A stretch of 64,000 nt of DNA from Nibribacter ruber (GCF_009913235.1 NZ_CP047897.1:620001-684000); one strand, 5' to 3'; counted from the stretch's first letter, positions 51,310-60,627 are shown. Notes: generated by a model from the sequence alone, not told the origin. Numbers and translations are program-made.

Positions 51310-53745
51310 ATGAAAAACATTTTCTCCTTCCTTATTACTTTATTAATCTGCACGCTGGCCTTGGCGGCGCAGGCCCAAACATCGGGCAGTTTATCTGGCC
51401 TGGTAAAAGATGAAACCGGCCAACCCCTCAGCTATGGAACCGTTGCCTTGGTAAAAAGCCCCTCGGCAGAAGTGGTTGGTGGTGCAGGCGTAGAGGTAGA
51501 CGGCACCTTCAAAATTTCCGCTCCCGCCTCAGGCACCTATTTCCTTAAAATCACGGTCATCGGCTTTGCCCCTTTCCAGACCGGGCCTTTTACCGTAACG
51601 GGTGCCGGGTTTAACAAGAATTTTGGGGCATTGGTGGTGAAAGCAGACGCAAAACAGTTAAACGAAGTGAAAGTAGAGGCCATGCGCCCTACCATCATCA
51701 ACCACCCAGATAAAATGGTGGTGAGCGTGGAAGGAACGGCCATGGCCGCCGGTAGCACCGCCCTGGAGGTGTTGACCAAATCACCGGGTGTATGGGTAGA
51801 CCAGGACGGAAACCTGCAATTGAACGGCAAGGCGGGCGTAAAAGTCATGATTGACGGCAAACTCACGTATCTCTCTGGCAAACAGTTGCAGACCATGTTA
51901 CAAAGCATGCCAGCAGACAACGTCAAGGACCTGGAAATTATCAGCAACCCGTCTTCAAAGTTTGACGCCGAGGGCAACTCAGGCATCATTAACATCAACC
52001 TGAAGCGCAATGTGCAGACCGGTTTCAACGGCAGCGTGTACTCTGGTTACCAGTACAATGGGGAGGATGGTTACAACCTGGGCGGCAATGTCAACTACAA
52101 GGAAAAGTCCTGGAGTTCCTTTGCCAGCGCAGACATGGCCCGCCGGGTAAACCTGCGCACCAACACCATGTACCGCGAGTTCCATCAAAACGGCACGAAA
52201 ACTATTTTTGACCAGGCCGGTGATGAACAAGGCGTGCGCGACATTCCGTCCGTGAGGCTAGGCGCTGATGTAGACCTGAGCGAAAAGCACAGTCTGGGCA
52301 TAGGCTATAACTGGACCAGCCTTTCCTTTGACAATTATTACAATACCAATACTTATCTGTTAAAGGAGAACCAAGCCCAGAGCCAGTACATTGAGGCCCG
52401 CAACACCATTGACGGACGGTATTACAACAGCACCTTGAACGGCCATTACCAGTACAAGGTGGACACCCTGGGCAGCACCCTCGCCGCAGATTTAGATTAT
52501 GTGACCATTCTGGATGAAGACAGATCAAGGTTCGGGAACACGTACAGGCTAGTTGGGGCTTCTACCCCATTTGATCAGGATAATCTGGGAAGCGACAACC
52601 CGGCCAGGTATACCATATACTCGGCGAAGGCAGACTACACCAAAAAATTCCTGAATAAGAGCAAACTGGAAGCCGGATTAAAAGCCAGCTATGTAGAATC
52701 TGACAATAAACTGGGATTCTACTCCCAATACGGCACCTGGAAAGCCAATGACCCCACGCGCAGCAACCATTTTATCTACCAAGAGAACATTTACGCCGGT
52801 TACCTTAACTACACAATGGATCTGGGCACCAAGTGGAGTTTGCAGGCCGGTGTGCGCGCCGAGCAAACCAATTCAGAAAGCCATTCGGTAACGTTAAATC
52901 AAACCACGCCCAAAGAGTATCTGGACTTTTTCCCGAGCGTGTTTCTGCAACAGAAGGTGAGTGAAAACTACCAGGTGACCTATAATTACAGCCGCCGCAT
53001 ACAACGGCCCAACTATGACAGGCTCAACCCGTTTGTCTTTTACCTGGATCCTTTGACCTGGGCACAGGGCAACCCCTACCTGCGTCCGCAGTATTCCAAT
53101 TCGTTCCAAATCACGCAGACCTTCAAAAACACTTACATTTTGACCTTAGGTTATTCTAAGACCACTGACTTTATAGCCGAGATCCCGGTGCAGCGCAATG
53201 AGACCAATACAACGGTGTTTGGACCGAGAAACGTGGATGACCATGACTCCTACTTCGGGACGCTGGTGGCTCCTGTCAAGGTGGCTTCCAAATGGGACAT
53301 GAACAACAGCCTGACGGCCGGTTACCAAGCCTTTTCTATAGTACTGGAAGAGGAACTGCAAGAAAACAAGCAGTTCTACTACATGCTCAATTCCAACCAC
53401 AACCTGCAACTGCCCAAACAAATCAGGATGGAAGTAAACGCTGGCTACCAAGGTCCCAATGCCTACGGCCTGTACAAAATTGATCCAACCTGGTGGGTAG
53501 ACGCTGCTGTAAAGCGCTCCTTCCTGAAAGACCAATTGGAGGCATCTGTTTCAGTGACTGATATTTTTAGAACCAGAAGGGTCATTGGCGCCGCTAACCT
53601 GGGTGAGAACATCAACAGGTTTGACCAATACTTTGGAGCCCAGAGCGTTCGCCTGAACCTACGCTACCGCTTTAACAAAGGCGAAAAGTTTGAGATGAAG
53701 CGCCGCAATACCAACCTGGAGGAATTGAACCGCACAGGAGGTTGA
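51310..53745 (+). CDS. Outer-membrane receptor-like protein (carboxypeptidase-like domain plus OMP_b-brl_3), paralog A
   Basis: An 811-aa outer-membrane protein. Signal peptide (FSFLITLLICTLALAAQAQ), then a carboxypeptidase regulatory-like beta-sandwich (residues about 25-110), a plug-like domain (VEAMRPTIINHPDKMVVSVEG to NINLKRN), and an OMP_b-brl_3-type beta barrel to the C-terminus. It lacks an obvious TonB box but fits the TonB-dependent-receptor-like group of Bacteroidota. The end VRLNLRYRFNKGEKFEMKRR is shared with paralog B. ATG 51310 was chosen as it starts the signal peptide. Ligand unknown. Confidence 0.9.
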   Translation: MKNIFSFLITLLICTLALAAQAQTSGSLSGLVKDETGQPLSYGTVALVKSPSAEVVGGAGVEVDGTFKISAPASGTYFLKITVIGFAPFQTGPFTVTGAGFNKNFGALVVKADAKQLNEVKVEAMRPTIINHPDKMVVSVEGTAMAAGSTALEVLTKSPGVWVDQDGNLQLNGKAGVKVMIDGKLTYLSGKQLQTMLQSMPADNVKDLEIISNPSSKFDAEGNSGIININLKRNVQTGFNGSVYSGYQYNGEDGYNLGGNVNYKEKSWSSFASADMARRVNLRTNTMYREFHQNGTKTIFDQAGDEQGVRDIPSVRLGADVDLSEKHSLGIGYNWTSLSFDNYYNTNTYLLKENQAQSQYIEARNTIDGRYYNSTLNGHYQYKVDTLGSTLAADLDYVTILDEDRSRFGNTYRLVGASTPFDQDNLGSDNPARYTIYSAKADYTKKFLNKSKLEAGLKASYVESDNKLGFYSQYGTWKANDPTRSNHFIYQENIYAGYLNYTMDLGTKWSLQAGVRAEQTNSESHSVTLNQTTPKEYLDFFPSVFLQQKVSENYQVTYNYSRRIQRPNYDRLNPFVFYLDPLTWAQGNPYLRPQYSNSFQITQTFKNTYILTLGYSKTTDFIAEIPVQRNETNTTVFGPRNVDDHDSYFGTLVAPVKVASKWDMNNSLTAGYQAFSIVLEEELQENKQFYYMLNSNHNLQLPKQIRMEVNAGYQGPNAYGLYKIDPTWWVDAAVKRSFLKDQLEASVSVTDIFRTRRVIGAANLGENINRFDQYFGAQSVRLNLRYRFNKGEKFEMKRRNTNLEELNRTGG

Positions 53746-53749
53746 TTCT

Positions 53750-53800
53750 AGACTTCACCCACCAGGCATTACCTTTTGAGATGCCTGGTGGGTGAAGTCT
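53750..53800 (+). terminator. Perfect 20-bp hairpin without U-tract
   Basis: Arm AGACTTCACCCACCAGGCAT and its exact complement around an 11-base loop, starting 5 bp after the paralog A stop. It is followed by AAAATAAAT, not Ts, so it may be a 3'-end stabiliser or attenuator rather than a classic terminator. Confidence 0.55.
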
Positions 53801-53968
53801 AAAATAAATACCCTTTCCTTTCGATGATTATTCCTTTTGAGTAAATCCTGCAAAACCCACTTATAACCAATCCTTTACTTACCACATATAAGATTATTTT
53901 ACTTAAAAAAAAGCCATCTGCTCGGCCTAAAAGGGCATTCAGAAAAATAATTTAAATTATTTGCAACA

Positions 53969-53993
53969 GTACCTTGCGTTACATAGTACCTTA
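53969..53993. promoter_or_regulatory. GTACCTTG-N8-AGTACCTTA element, copy 1
   Basis: A 25-bp element identical in its two conserved blocks and spacing to 54215-54239. It overlaps the -33 region of the promoter at 53997. Confidence 0.55.
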
Positions 53994-54004
53994 TAATAAC
54001 TTTG
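53974..54004 (+). promoter_or_regulatory. Promoter of the 51-aa leader ORF and paralog B
   Basis: TTG at 53974-53976, 20 bp, then TAACTTTG at 53997-54004, an exact -7 box with ideal spacing. This is the best promoter in the window. Confidence 0.65.
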
Positions 54005-54041
54005 CTTCATCAAAAGAGATTAACCTGTTACCTACCCAGCT

Positions 54042-54197
54042 ATGAAAAAGAAATCCAGCTTCCCGAAATCTTCTGCCCACCGGGTACACGAAGCGCTCTC
54101 CACTACTAAAACCGTGTTGCTTTCCTCTTTGCTGCTGGCCTCTTCGGCGGCATTGTGCTGGGGATCTATTGCCACGGTTGAATTACTCTGCCGATAG
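54042..54197 (+). CDS. Small hydrophobic peptide ORF, 51 aa
   Basis: An ATG-started 51-codon frame 38 bp after a strong promoter match. The N-terminus is basic (MKKKSSFPKSSAHR) and the rest forms one hydrophobic helix (TVLLSSLLLASSAALCWGS). I find no family. It could be a leader peptide or a small membrane protein expressed ahead of paralog B. A run of ten Ts follows within 6 bp of the stop, without a strong stem. Codon evidence is limited by size. Confidence 0.4.
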   Translation: MKKKSSFPKSSAHRVHEALSTTKTVLLSSLLLASSAALCWGSIATVELLCR

Positions 54198-54214
54198 GCT
54201 TTTTTTTTATCCAT

Positions 54215-54239
54215 GTACCTTGTATTGCCAAGTACCTTA
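54215..54239. promoter_or_regulatory. GTACCTTG-N8-AGTACCTTA element, copy 2
   Basis: Second copy, 246 bp from the first, ending 31 bp before the paralog B ATG. It resembles GTAC-type PadR-like operators (inference). Confidence 0.55.
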
Positions 54240-54269
54240 CACATTAATATATATAAATCCCTTCATGCT

Positions 54270-56687
54270 ATGAAAAAGCTATTACTCCTTTCCTTTTGCT
54301 TATTACTGCTGGTGGCAACCCACGCCCAGGCACAGTCAACCGGGTTTTTATCTGGTCAGGTGGTAGATCATAAAGGCGAAGCCATGAGCTACGGCACCAT
54401 CACCTTGCTCAAAGCTGCAGGTGCCACTCTGGTCACGGGAGCCGCCGTTGAAGTAACGGGTGATTTTAAACTGAAGGTCCCCGCTCCCGGCCAGTATATC
54501 ATCAGAGTAAGCGCCATTGGGTTTGCCAACAAAGACTTGCCTTCGTTTGAAGTAACAAATGTTGCATTCACCAAAGACTTTGGAAAAATCATGTTACAGC
54601 AAGACGCCAAAGCCCTTAAGGAAGTGGTGGTACAGCGCCTGAGACCTACGGTAGACGTGCAAGCCGACAAGATGGTGGTGAGCGTGGAGAACACTGCCAT
54701 GGCCGCCGGCAACACCGCCTATGACGTACTGTCAAAAAGCCCGGGCGTTTGGATTGACCAGGATGGTAACATTCAATTAAACGGCAAGGCCGGTGTACAG
54801 GTCATGATTGACGGCAAGCTCACATACCTGAATGGAAAGCAGTTGCAAACCATGTTGCAGGGCATGCCCGCAGAGAACCTTAAGAACCTGGAAATTATTG
54901 CCAACCCATCGGCTAAGTTTGACGCCGAAGGCACCTCTGGCCTTATTAACCTGAACCTTAAGAAAAACACCATGACCGGCCTGAACGGCAACGTGTACGG
55001 CGGCTACCAGTACAACACCAAGCACGGCGCCAACGGTGGAGCAAACGTAAATTTAAAGCAGGGAAAATGGAGTTCGTTTGCCACGGCAGACGTAACCAAC
55101 CGGCCTAAAAAACGCACCTTCACCATGGACCGGATATTCAAACAAGAAGGAGAAGATACGCGGCTAATCATGGACGGGGGTGAAAATGGCGCCCAGTTTT
55201 CCCAATCGCTTCGGGTAGGAACTGATTATGACATGACTAAGCAACACAGCATTGGTGGTACCCTCAACCTATCCCAGAACAAGACCAACACTGGCGTGAA
55301 TACCCACACCAACTTCGGGAAGGATTTGAGCACGACCACTACGCATGACAACAGCCGGTTCACCAACCTGAGCGGCAACGCACACTACCTGGGCAAGCTG
55401 GATTCTGTGGGCACCACCCTTTCCGCTGACTTGGACCTGGTACGCATCAAAGACAAAAGCGCCGGTGATTTCCTGAACCAGGCATTTGCCAATGGCAGCA
55501 CCCTGCCTACCGGTCAGGAACGCCTGGAGAATGACAATCCTACCTCCTACCAGATTTATTCCGCTAAGGTAGACTTCACCCGTCCGTTGGCCAGCATCAA
55601 AGGCAAGTTGGAACTAGGAGCCAAAGCCAGCTACGTTCAGTCAGACAACAAGATCGACTTTTACCAGGTGGAAGGCGACACCCGCACCTTGGACCCAGGC
55701 CGCACCGACCATTTCATCTATGATGAGCACATCTACGCCGGGTACATAAACTTCAGCAGAAGCTTGGGCACTAAATGGACTTTGCAAACCGGTCTGCGTG
55801 CTGAATACACAGATTCCAAAGGACATTCTCTGCCCTACGCCCTGGTGACGCCCAGAAGCTACCTGGATTTCTTCCCTAGCGTCTTCCTGCAGCAGCGCGT
55901 TTCTGACAACTACCAGATCAGCTACAACTACAGCCGCCGCATTAACCGTCCCCGCTATGAGAACCTCAACCCGTTTGTGTTCTACATTGACAACAACACC
56001 TACGCCAAGGGGAATCCGCTGTTGAAGCCAGAATACACCAACTCGGTGCAGGTGACGCAGACCTTCCGGAAAACCTATAATCTGATTCTGGGCTATGCGC
56101 ATACCAAAGATGATATTTCTGAAGTACCAGAGCCCATCCCCGCTGAGAACAAATTGATCTTTATGCAACGCAACGTGGAGAGCAAAACCATGAACGCCAC
56201 CATGGTCCTGCCCATTACCGTGAACCAGAAATGGTCCATCAACAACAACGCCACCTTGGCCTACCAAGAGTACAACACATTCATCAAAGAAGAGAACATC
56301 AAGAATAGCAGCCTCATGTTCATGGCACAAAGCAACTCCAACATCCTGCTGCCAAACAACTTTAAGCTGGAAGTGACGGGCGGCTACCAGGGAGCCGGCG
56401 TGTTCAACGTGTACAAGACAGAACCTAGCTGGTTTGTAGACATGGGCATTAAACGCTCATTCCTGAAAGACCAACTGGACGTAACCCTAAACGTGACCGA
56501 CATTTTTAGAACCCGCAAAATGCAAGGCTACTCAGACGTGCAGGGCAATACCAACACCATTGACATGTACCACTACAACCAAAGCGTTCGCCTGAACCTG
56601 CGCTACCGTTTCAACAAGGGGGAGAAGTTTGAGATGAAGCGCCGTAACACCAACCTGGACGAATTGAACCGCGCCGGCGGCAATTAA
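54270..56687 (+). CDS. Outer-membrane receptor-like protein, paralog B
   Basis: An 805-aa paralog of the preceding receptor with the same order: signal peptide (LLLLSFCLLLLVATHAQAQ), carboxypeptidase-like domain, plug-like domain (VVQRLRPTVDVQADKMVVSV, GKAGVQVMIDGKLTYLNGKQ) and OMP_b-brl_3-type barrel. The plug segments and the C-terminus are strongly conserved between the paralogs, while the barrel loops differ, as expected after duplication and change of ligand. ATG 54270 begins the signal peptide; the longer frame from 54213 runs through the GTACCTTG element. It is controlled separately from paralog A by its own promoter and operator-like sites. Confidence 0.9.
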   Translation: MKKLLLLSFCLLLLVATHAQAQSTGFLSGQVVDHKGEAMSYGTITLLKAAGATLVTGAAVEVTGDFKLKVPAPGQYIIRVSAIGFANKDLPSFEVTNVAFTKDFGKIMLQQDAKALKEVVVQRLRPTVDVQADKMVVSVENTAMAAGNTAYDVLSKSPGVWIDQDGNIQLNGKAGVQVMIDGKLTYLNGKQLQTMLQGMPAENLKNLEIIANPSAKFDAEGTSGLINLNLKKNTMTGLNGNVYGGYQYNTKHGANGGANVNLKQGKWSSFATADVTNRPKKRTFTMDRIFKQEGEDTRLIMDGGENGAQFSQSLRVGTDYDMTKQHSIGGTLNLSQNKTNTGVNTHTNFGKDLSTTTTHDNSRFTNLSGNAHYLGKLDSVGTTLSADLDLVRIKDKSAGDFLNQAFANGSTLPTGQERLENDNPTSYQIYSAKVDFTRPLASIKGKLELGAKASYVQSDNKIDFYQVEGDTRTLDPGRTDHFIYDEHIYAGYINFSRSLGTKWTLQTGLRAEYTDSKGHSLPYALVTPRSYLDFFPSVFLQQRVSDNYQISYNYSRRINRPRYENLNPFVFYIDNNTYAKGNPLLKPEYTNSVQVTQTFRKTYNLILGYAHTKDDISEVPEPIPAENKLIFMQRNVESKTMNATMVLPITVNQKWSINNNATLAYQEYNTFIKEENIKNSSLMFMAQSNSNILLPNNFKLEVTGGYQGAGVFNVYKTEPSWFVDMGIKRSFLKDQLDVTLNVTDIFRTRKMQGYSDVQGNTNTIDMYHYNQSVRLNLRYRFNKGEKFEMKRRNTNLDELNRAGGN

Positions 56688-56712
56688 TTTTCCACTTTTT
56701 AGAGGCATCCTC

Positions 56713-56750
56713 CGTTTTTTGCCTATTTTCACGAAAAAAGCACAAAAACG
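56713..56750. repeat. Palindrome P, copy 23
   Basis: Good outer arms, degenerate centre; 25 bp after the paralog B stop. Confidence 0.75.
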
Positions 56751-56850
56751 GAATCATAAAACCACAGACTAAGCCGTCTCCGTTGCAACCAAAGGGGCCG
56801 TTTAGTTTGTGGTTTTAATTGTAACACCACCTTTATTAACTATTTACCAA

Positions 56851-57480
56851 GTGAACCTTACTAAAAACCTCTTGACCGTTGCCGCCGCCGCTCTGTTGTT
56901 GGCGTCTTGCAAAAATGAATCTGCCCCGGCCACTACTACCACTACCGCCGCAGACAAATCAGAAACCACGGGTACCACCGCAGCCACTACCGCTACCACC
57001 GTTGATGTCCCTGAGATTGTGTACATCAACGCAGATTCTCTCCTGAAGAACTACCAGCACTTCAAAGACGCTCAGGCCCGCCTGAAGTCTAAGTCGCAGC
57101 GTCTGGAGCAGGAATTGCGTGGCAAAGCTTCTTCTTTCCAGAAAGAAGTGGGCCAGTACCAGCAAGCCGGTCAGGGCATGACCAATGAGCAACGCGCCGC
57201 CACCGAGCAACGCCTGGCCCAGAAAGAACAACAACTGGCCGCCCAGAACCAAAACGCGAGCAACCAGCTGGCCAAGGAAGAAAACGAGGAGATGAAGAAA
57301 ATTTACGACAAAGTAGAGGCCTACCTGAAGAAACTTAGAGAAGAGAAAGGCTACAAACTGGTACTTTCTTACACCCGTGGCAACAGCGCCATCTTATACG
57401 GCGATGAGTCCCTTGACATCACGCAGGAAGTATTGGACGGCCTCAACGCCGAATACAAATCAGCTACTTCCAAAAAATAG
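56851..57480 (+). CDS. OmpH/Skp-like lipoprotein
   Basis: A 209-aa protein of the OmpH (Skp) periplasmic chaperone family, here with a lipoprotein signal (ALLLASC, Cys about residue 20) and a Thr/Ala-rich linker (about 30-50). The OmpH domain opens with IVYINADSLLKNYQHF, followed by long charged coiled-coil helices (about 70-170) and the conserved end YKLVLSYTRGNSAILYGDE. It probably helps outer-membrane protein folding, which fits the adjacent receptor genes. GTG 56851 starts the signal peptide; no ATG fits. A strong terminator follows. Confidence 0.87.
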   Translation: MNLTKNLLTVAAAALLLASCKNESAPATTTTTAADKSETTGTTAATTATTVDVPEIVYINADSLLKNYQHFKDAQARLKSKSQRLEQELRGKASSFQKEVGQYQQAGQGMTNEQRAATEQRLAQKEQQLAAQNQNASNQLAKEENEEMKKIYDKVEAYLKKLREEKGYKLVLSYTRGNSAILYGDESLDITQEVLDGLNAEYKSATSKK

Positions 57481-57500
57481 TCTTAATAAGTCCGATATAA

Positions 57501-57535
57501 AAAAAAGCCTCGCCGGAAACGGTGAGGCTTTTTTT
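57501..57535 (+). terminator. Terminator of the OmpH-like gene
   Basis: Stem AAAAAAGCCTCGCC/GGTGAGGCTTTTTT (one G-T type pair) with loop GGAAAC. Confidence 0.85.
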
Positions 57536-57604
57536 ATGCGTGTCATATTCTATTGAATGAGGAACTTAAGACCAGTTTCAAGGAGCCTGAAGTACGGGTC
57601 ATTC

Positions 57605-57642
57605 AGTTTTTAGCTTAATTTCCTGAAAACAGGCCAAAAACG
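57605..57642. repeat. Palindrome P, copy 24
   Basis: Convergent gap. The left arm carries TAGC where the right arm has GGCC, so RNA from one strand would keep a weaker stem. Confidence 0.8.
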
Positions 57643-57652
57643 ACCCGCAAGA

Positions 57653-57877
57653 TTAGTAACTGCGCTTGATGCGCTGACTGCGCCCGATGAATACGTAGAG
57701 AATCCAGCCCAGAAATGGTAAGAAGATGACGAGAAGTAGCCAGATGATCTTCTCAAAATCGGTTTTAAAATCGCTTTTAAGTACATCCACCAAGGCCCAA
57801 ATCCATAATATGGCGGGCAACAAAACTAAAATAAGAAGTTCACCTCCTCCAATACTGCCTATAAATAATAATTCCAT
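57653..57877 (-). CDS. PLDc_N-domain small membrane protein
   Basis: A 74-aa membrane protein with two helices (LLILVLLPAILWIWALVDVL and IIWLLLVIFLPFLGWILYVF) and a basic end (RSQRIKRSY). The WALVDVLKSDF and FLGWILYVFIGR segments match the phospholipase-D-nuclease N-terminal (PLDc_N) family, which occurs as short stand-alone proteins of unknown function. It follows the ABC permease on the same strand after 47 bp and may be co-transcribed. Confidence 0.85.
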   Translation of the reverse strand: MELLFIGSIGGGELLILVLLPAILWIWALVDVLKSDFKTDFEKIIWLLLVIFLPFLGWILYVFIGRSQRIKRSY

Positions 57878-57924
57878 GTTACTTTAATTTTATGTGATAT
57901 ATAATAAGATGTTTTAAATATTGA

Positions 57925-59157
57925 TTATTCGTACCGCAGGGATTCTATGGGATCTAGTTTTGAGGCTTTGTAGGCCGGGTAATAGCCAGAGACTAGGCCA
58001 ACGGACACGCAGATGGCCATGCCCACCATCATCCACAGCCAAGGCACAAAGAACTCGCCCTGCCCTATGAGCATAGAAATACCGTTGCCCATGAGCACGC
58101 CCAAGATGATGCCTGCCACGCCGCCTAACAGACAGATGACAATGGCCTCAATCAAAAACTGCCTTCTTATTTGCTGAATGGTGGCTCCCAGCGCTTTCCT
58201 AACGCCAATCTCACGGGTACGCTCCGTTACGCTCACCATCATGATGTTCATAAGCCCGATGGACGCGCCCAACAAGGTTATAAAGCCAATCAGGAAACCA
58301 CCCGTGCGCAGATATCCGGTAATCTTGTCTAAGGTCTGAGCCGCAGAATCACTCCGCGAGATTTCAAACGAATCTTCCTGACCCAACTTGTCTTGGCGCA
58401 CCTTGCGCATAATGCCTGTGGCTTCTTCAATGGCGTAGGCCAGGCTGGTGCTGCCCAGAATGGCTGATTTTATCTGAAACGTAAGAGGTGTTTGCGTAGG
58501 GATTTGAGTGGCGGCCTCCAGCGGAATGATGATGAGCCGGTTGCTGCCGCCGCCGCCCATGCCGCTGCCTTCGCTCTTAATCTGGCCCACCACTTTAAAC
58601 CGGCGGCCCATGGCCAAAAGGCTTTTGCCAATCGGGTTTTGTTTCGGGAAGAGCTTTTCGGCAATTTCCTGGCCAATAACCGCAACTGGAGCTCCGCCTT
58701 CCAGTTCTATGTTGGAGAAGGGCCTGCCCCGCTCTAAATCATAGTTTTCATTGACCATGTAGTTCTCATCGCCGCCAATGATGGTCATATTGGGGTTGGT
58801 CTTGATATTGCCGGCCTTCACCACTGCGTTCCAACTCACGTTGGTAGAAAGGCTTACGCGCGCTTTGTCCTGCATCAGGTTCTGGTACTGCTTGGCCTGA
58901 AACTCGGTGATGGGTGGGTAGGTTTTGCTTTGGCGGCCGCCCTGGCGGTTGTTTTCCTCTTTTTGCTCAATGTCAAAGGAGTTGGCGCCCAGATTGGCAA
59001 AGGTGTTGCTCACCGAATACTTAATGCCCTCAATGGCCGTTAGAATTCCTACCAAAGACATAATGCCAATGGACACAATTAAAGCGGTTAAAACCGTCCT
59101 GAGCATGTTGCCCTGAATGGACCGGAAACCCTCTTTCGCGTTTTCTAACAGATTCAT
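57925..59157 (-). CDS. ABC transporter permease (MacB/FtsX type)
   Basis: A 410-aa inner-membrane permease: helix 1 at about residues 20-42, a large periplasmic MacB-like domain (about 45-270), then three C-terminal helices with the FtsX-type segments [28 protein letters not shown] and GVLMGNGIS, ending [17 protein letters not shown], the classic MacB-family end. Such permeases are mechanotransmitters for efflux of peptides or lipoproteins and need a separate ATPase, which is not in this window. It is divergent from the next gene. Confidence 0.93.
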   Translation of the reverse strand: MNLLENAKEGFRSIQGNMLRTVLTALIVSIGIMSLVGILTAIEGIKYSVSNTFANLGANSFDIEQKEENNRQGGRQSKTYPPITEFQAKQYQNLMQDKARVSLSTNVSWNAVVKAGNIKTNPNMTIIGGDENYMVNENYDLERGRPFSNIELEGGAPVAVIGQEIAEKLFPKQNPIGKSLLAMGRRFKVVGQIKSEGSGMGGGGSNRLIIIPLEAATQIPTQTPLTFQIKSAILGSTSLAYAIEEATGIMRKVRQDKLGQEDSFEISRSDSAAQTLDKITGYLRTGGFLIGFITLLGASIGLMNIMMVSVTERTREIGVRKALGATIQQIRRQFLIEAIVICLLGGVAGIILGVLMGNGISMLIGQGEFFVPWLWMMVGMAICVSVGLVSGYYPAYKASKLDPIESLRYE

Positions 59158-59253
59158 AGGTTGGGATGGGTGTGCTTTGGTGTATTGGTCGTATAACCAA
59201 TGGTTTTCTTACTTATAAAAGTACTAGTTTTCCAGAATACGGCCTGTTTTTCT

Positions 59254-59261
59254 TAAATTTG
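59254..59261 (+). promoter_or_regulatory. -7 promoter box of the GATase-like gene
   Basis: TAAATTTG, an exact TAnnTTTG, 14 bp upstream of the ATG at 59276. Confidence 0.5.
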
Positions 59262-59275
59262 TTTAAAACTAATTC

Positions 59276-60550
59276 ATGATCAAGATGTTGCGGCGCCTCC
59301 TATTGCTCGTTTTGGCCTGGTGTCTATCGGCGCAGGCGGGTTGGGCCTCTTACCTGTTGCTGCCCATGGACCAGACGCAGAAGAACCACCTAAAGGCCTA
59401 CGGCATTGCCTACTGGGCCTTGCAACGGCAGGCAGAAGTGGATTGGCTGCTCAATTACAAGGGCGGCGCATTTGCCTTCAAGCAGGCTCCGCAGTTAGAA
59501 AACGAGCTAGTGGTACGGGGGGTAAGCTACCAGACCATTTCAGACGCGCAGTACACGCAGATACTCACGGAGATTGCCGCGCCCGAGTCTAACATGGACG
59601 TCATGAAACTAGAGAAGGCTCCTAAGATTGCAGTGTACTCGCCCAAATCCAAACAACCTTGGGACGATGCCGTGACCCTGGTGCTCACCTACGCTGAAAT
59701 CCCGTATGACATTGTCTTTGACCCCGAAGTGCTGGAAGGCAAGCTTCCCACCTATGATTGGCTCCATTTGCACCATGAGGACTTTACCGGCCAGCAGGGA
59801 AAATTTTATGCCGCTTTCCGCAACGCTCCCTGGTACCAAGACCAAAAGCGCGAGGCTGAGGCCATTGCCAAGCGTTTCGGGTTTAAGAAAGTACCTGAGT
59901 TGAAGAGTGCCGTGGTGCAGAAAATAAGAGACTTTACCGCAGGCGGCGGCTTTATGTTTGCCATGTGCTCGGCCACGGACACCTATGACATTGCCCTGGC
60001 CGCCCAGGGCGTTGACATCACCGATGTCATGTTTGACGGAGACCCCTCAGACCCTCAAGCGCAGCAGAAGCTCAACTTTGACAACACCTTTGCCTTCAAA
60101 GACTTTACCTTGGTGCGTGATCCGTTCCAGTCTGAGTTTTCCAACATTGACAACGGGCAACTGGAGCGGCAGCTACGCGAAGACAACGACTATTTTCAAC
60201 TGTTCACCTACTCCGCCAAATGGGACCCCATTCCCACCATGCTCACCCAGAACCACGCCAAGACCATCAAAGGCTTTATGGGCCTTACCACTGGATTTAA
60301 AAAGCGCCTGATTAAGTCTGATGTAGTGGTGATGGGCGAAACCAAATCCATTGACGAGGCCCGCTATATTCACGGCACCTTTGGGAAAGGCACCTGGACG
60401 TTCTACGGCGGCCATGACCCCGAAGACTACCAACACCTGGTAGAAGAAGAAGCCACCGACCTGGCCCTCCACCCCAATTCCCCCGGCTATCGGCTTATCT
60501 TGAACAACATCCTCTTTCCGGCGGCCAAAAAGAAAAAGCAGAAAACCTAA
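59276..60550 (+). CDS. Exported class I glutamine amidotransferase-like protein
   Basis: A 424-aa protein with a signal peptide (LLLLVLAWCLSAQAGWA). The C-terminal two-thirds form a Rossmann-type GATase1-like domain: KIAVYSPKSKQPWDDAV, YDWLHLHHEDFTGQ, and GGGFMFAMCSATDTYDIAL, in which Cys of AMCSA sits at the nucleophile elbow. Such proteins are often auto-annotated as asparagine synthetase B, but the real AsnB domains are absent and the protein seems exported. The basic tail is KKKKQKT. Function unknown. It is followed by family C repeats. Confidence 0.75.
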   Translation: MIKMLRRLLLLVLAWCLSAQAGWASYLLLPMDQTQKNHLKAYGIAYWALQRQAEVDWLLNYKGGAFAFKQAPQLENELVVRGVSYQTISDAQYTQILTEIAAPESNMDVMKLEKAPKIAVYSPKSKQPWDDAVTLVLTYAEIPYDIVFDPEVLEGKLPTYDWLHLHHEDFTGQQGKFYAAFRNAPWYQDQKREAEAIAKRFGFKKVPELKSAVVQKIRDFTAGGGFMFAMCSATDTYDIALAAQGVDITDVMFDGDPSDPQAQQKLNFDNTFAFKDFTLVRDPFQSEFSNIDNGQLERQLREDNDYFQLFTYSAKWDPIPTMLTQNHAKTIKGFMGLTTGFKKRLIKSDVVVMGETKSIDEARYIHGTFGKGTWTFYGGHDPEDYQHLVEEEATDLALHPNSPGYRLILNNILFPAAKKKKQKT

Positions 60551-60557
60551 GTAGCCT

Positions 60558-60606
60558 GCGGCCGATGTGGAGATGTGAAGATTAGAAATTTTGAAGATTA
60601 TAAGAT
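60558..60606. repeat. Family C short-period repeat, left
   Basis: Units of the form GATGTGGA, GATGTGAA, GATTAGAA and GAAGATTA, starting shortly after the GATase-like stop. It is inverted relative to 60705, with P copy 25 between. Confidence 0.6.
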
Positions 60607-60627
60607 GAAGTTCGATTGAAATTTTGT

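Noticed and set aside
51310-56687. SusC/SusD-type polysaccharide utilisation locus
   Set aside because: Both receptors lack a SusD partner and no glycoside hydrolase is near; they are OMP_b-brl_3-type receptors in tandem.
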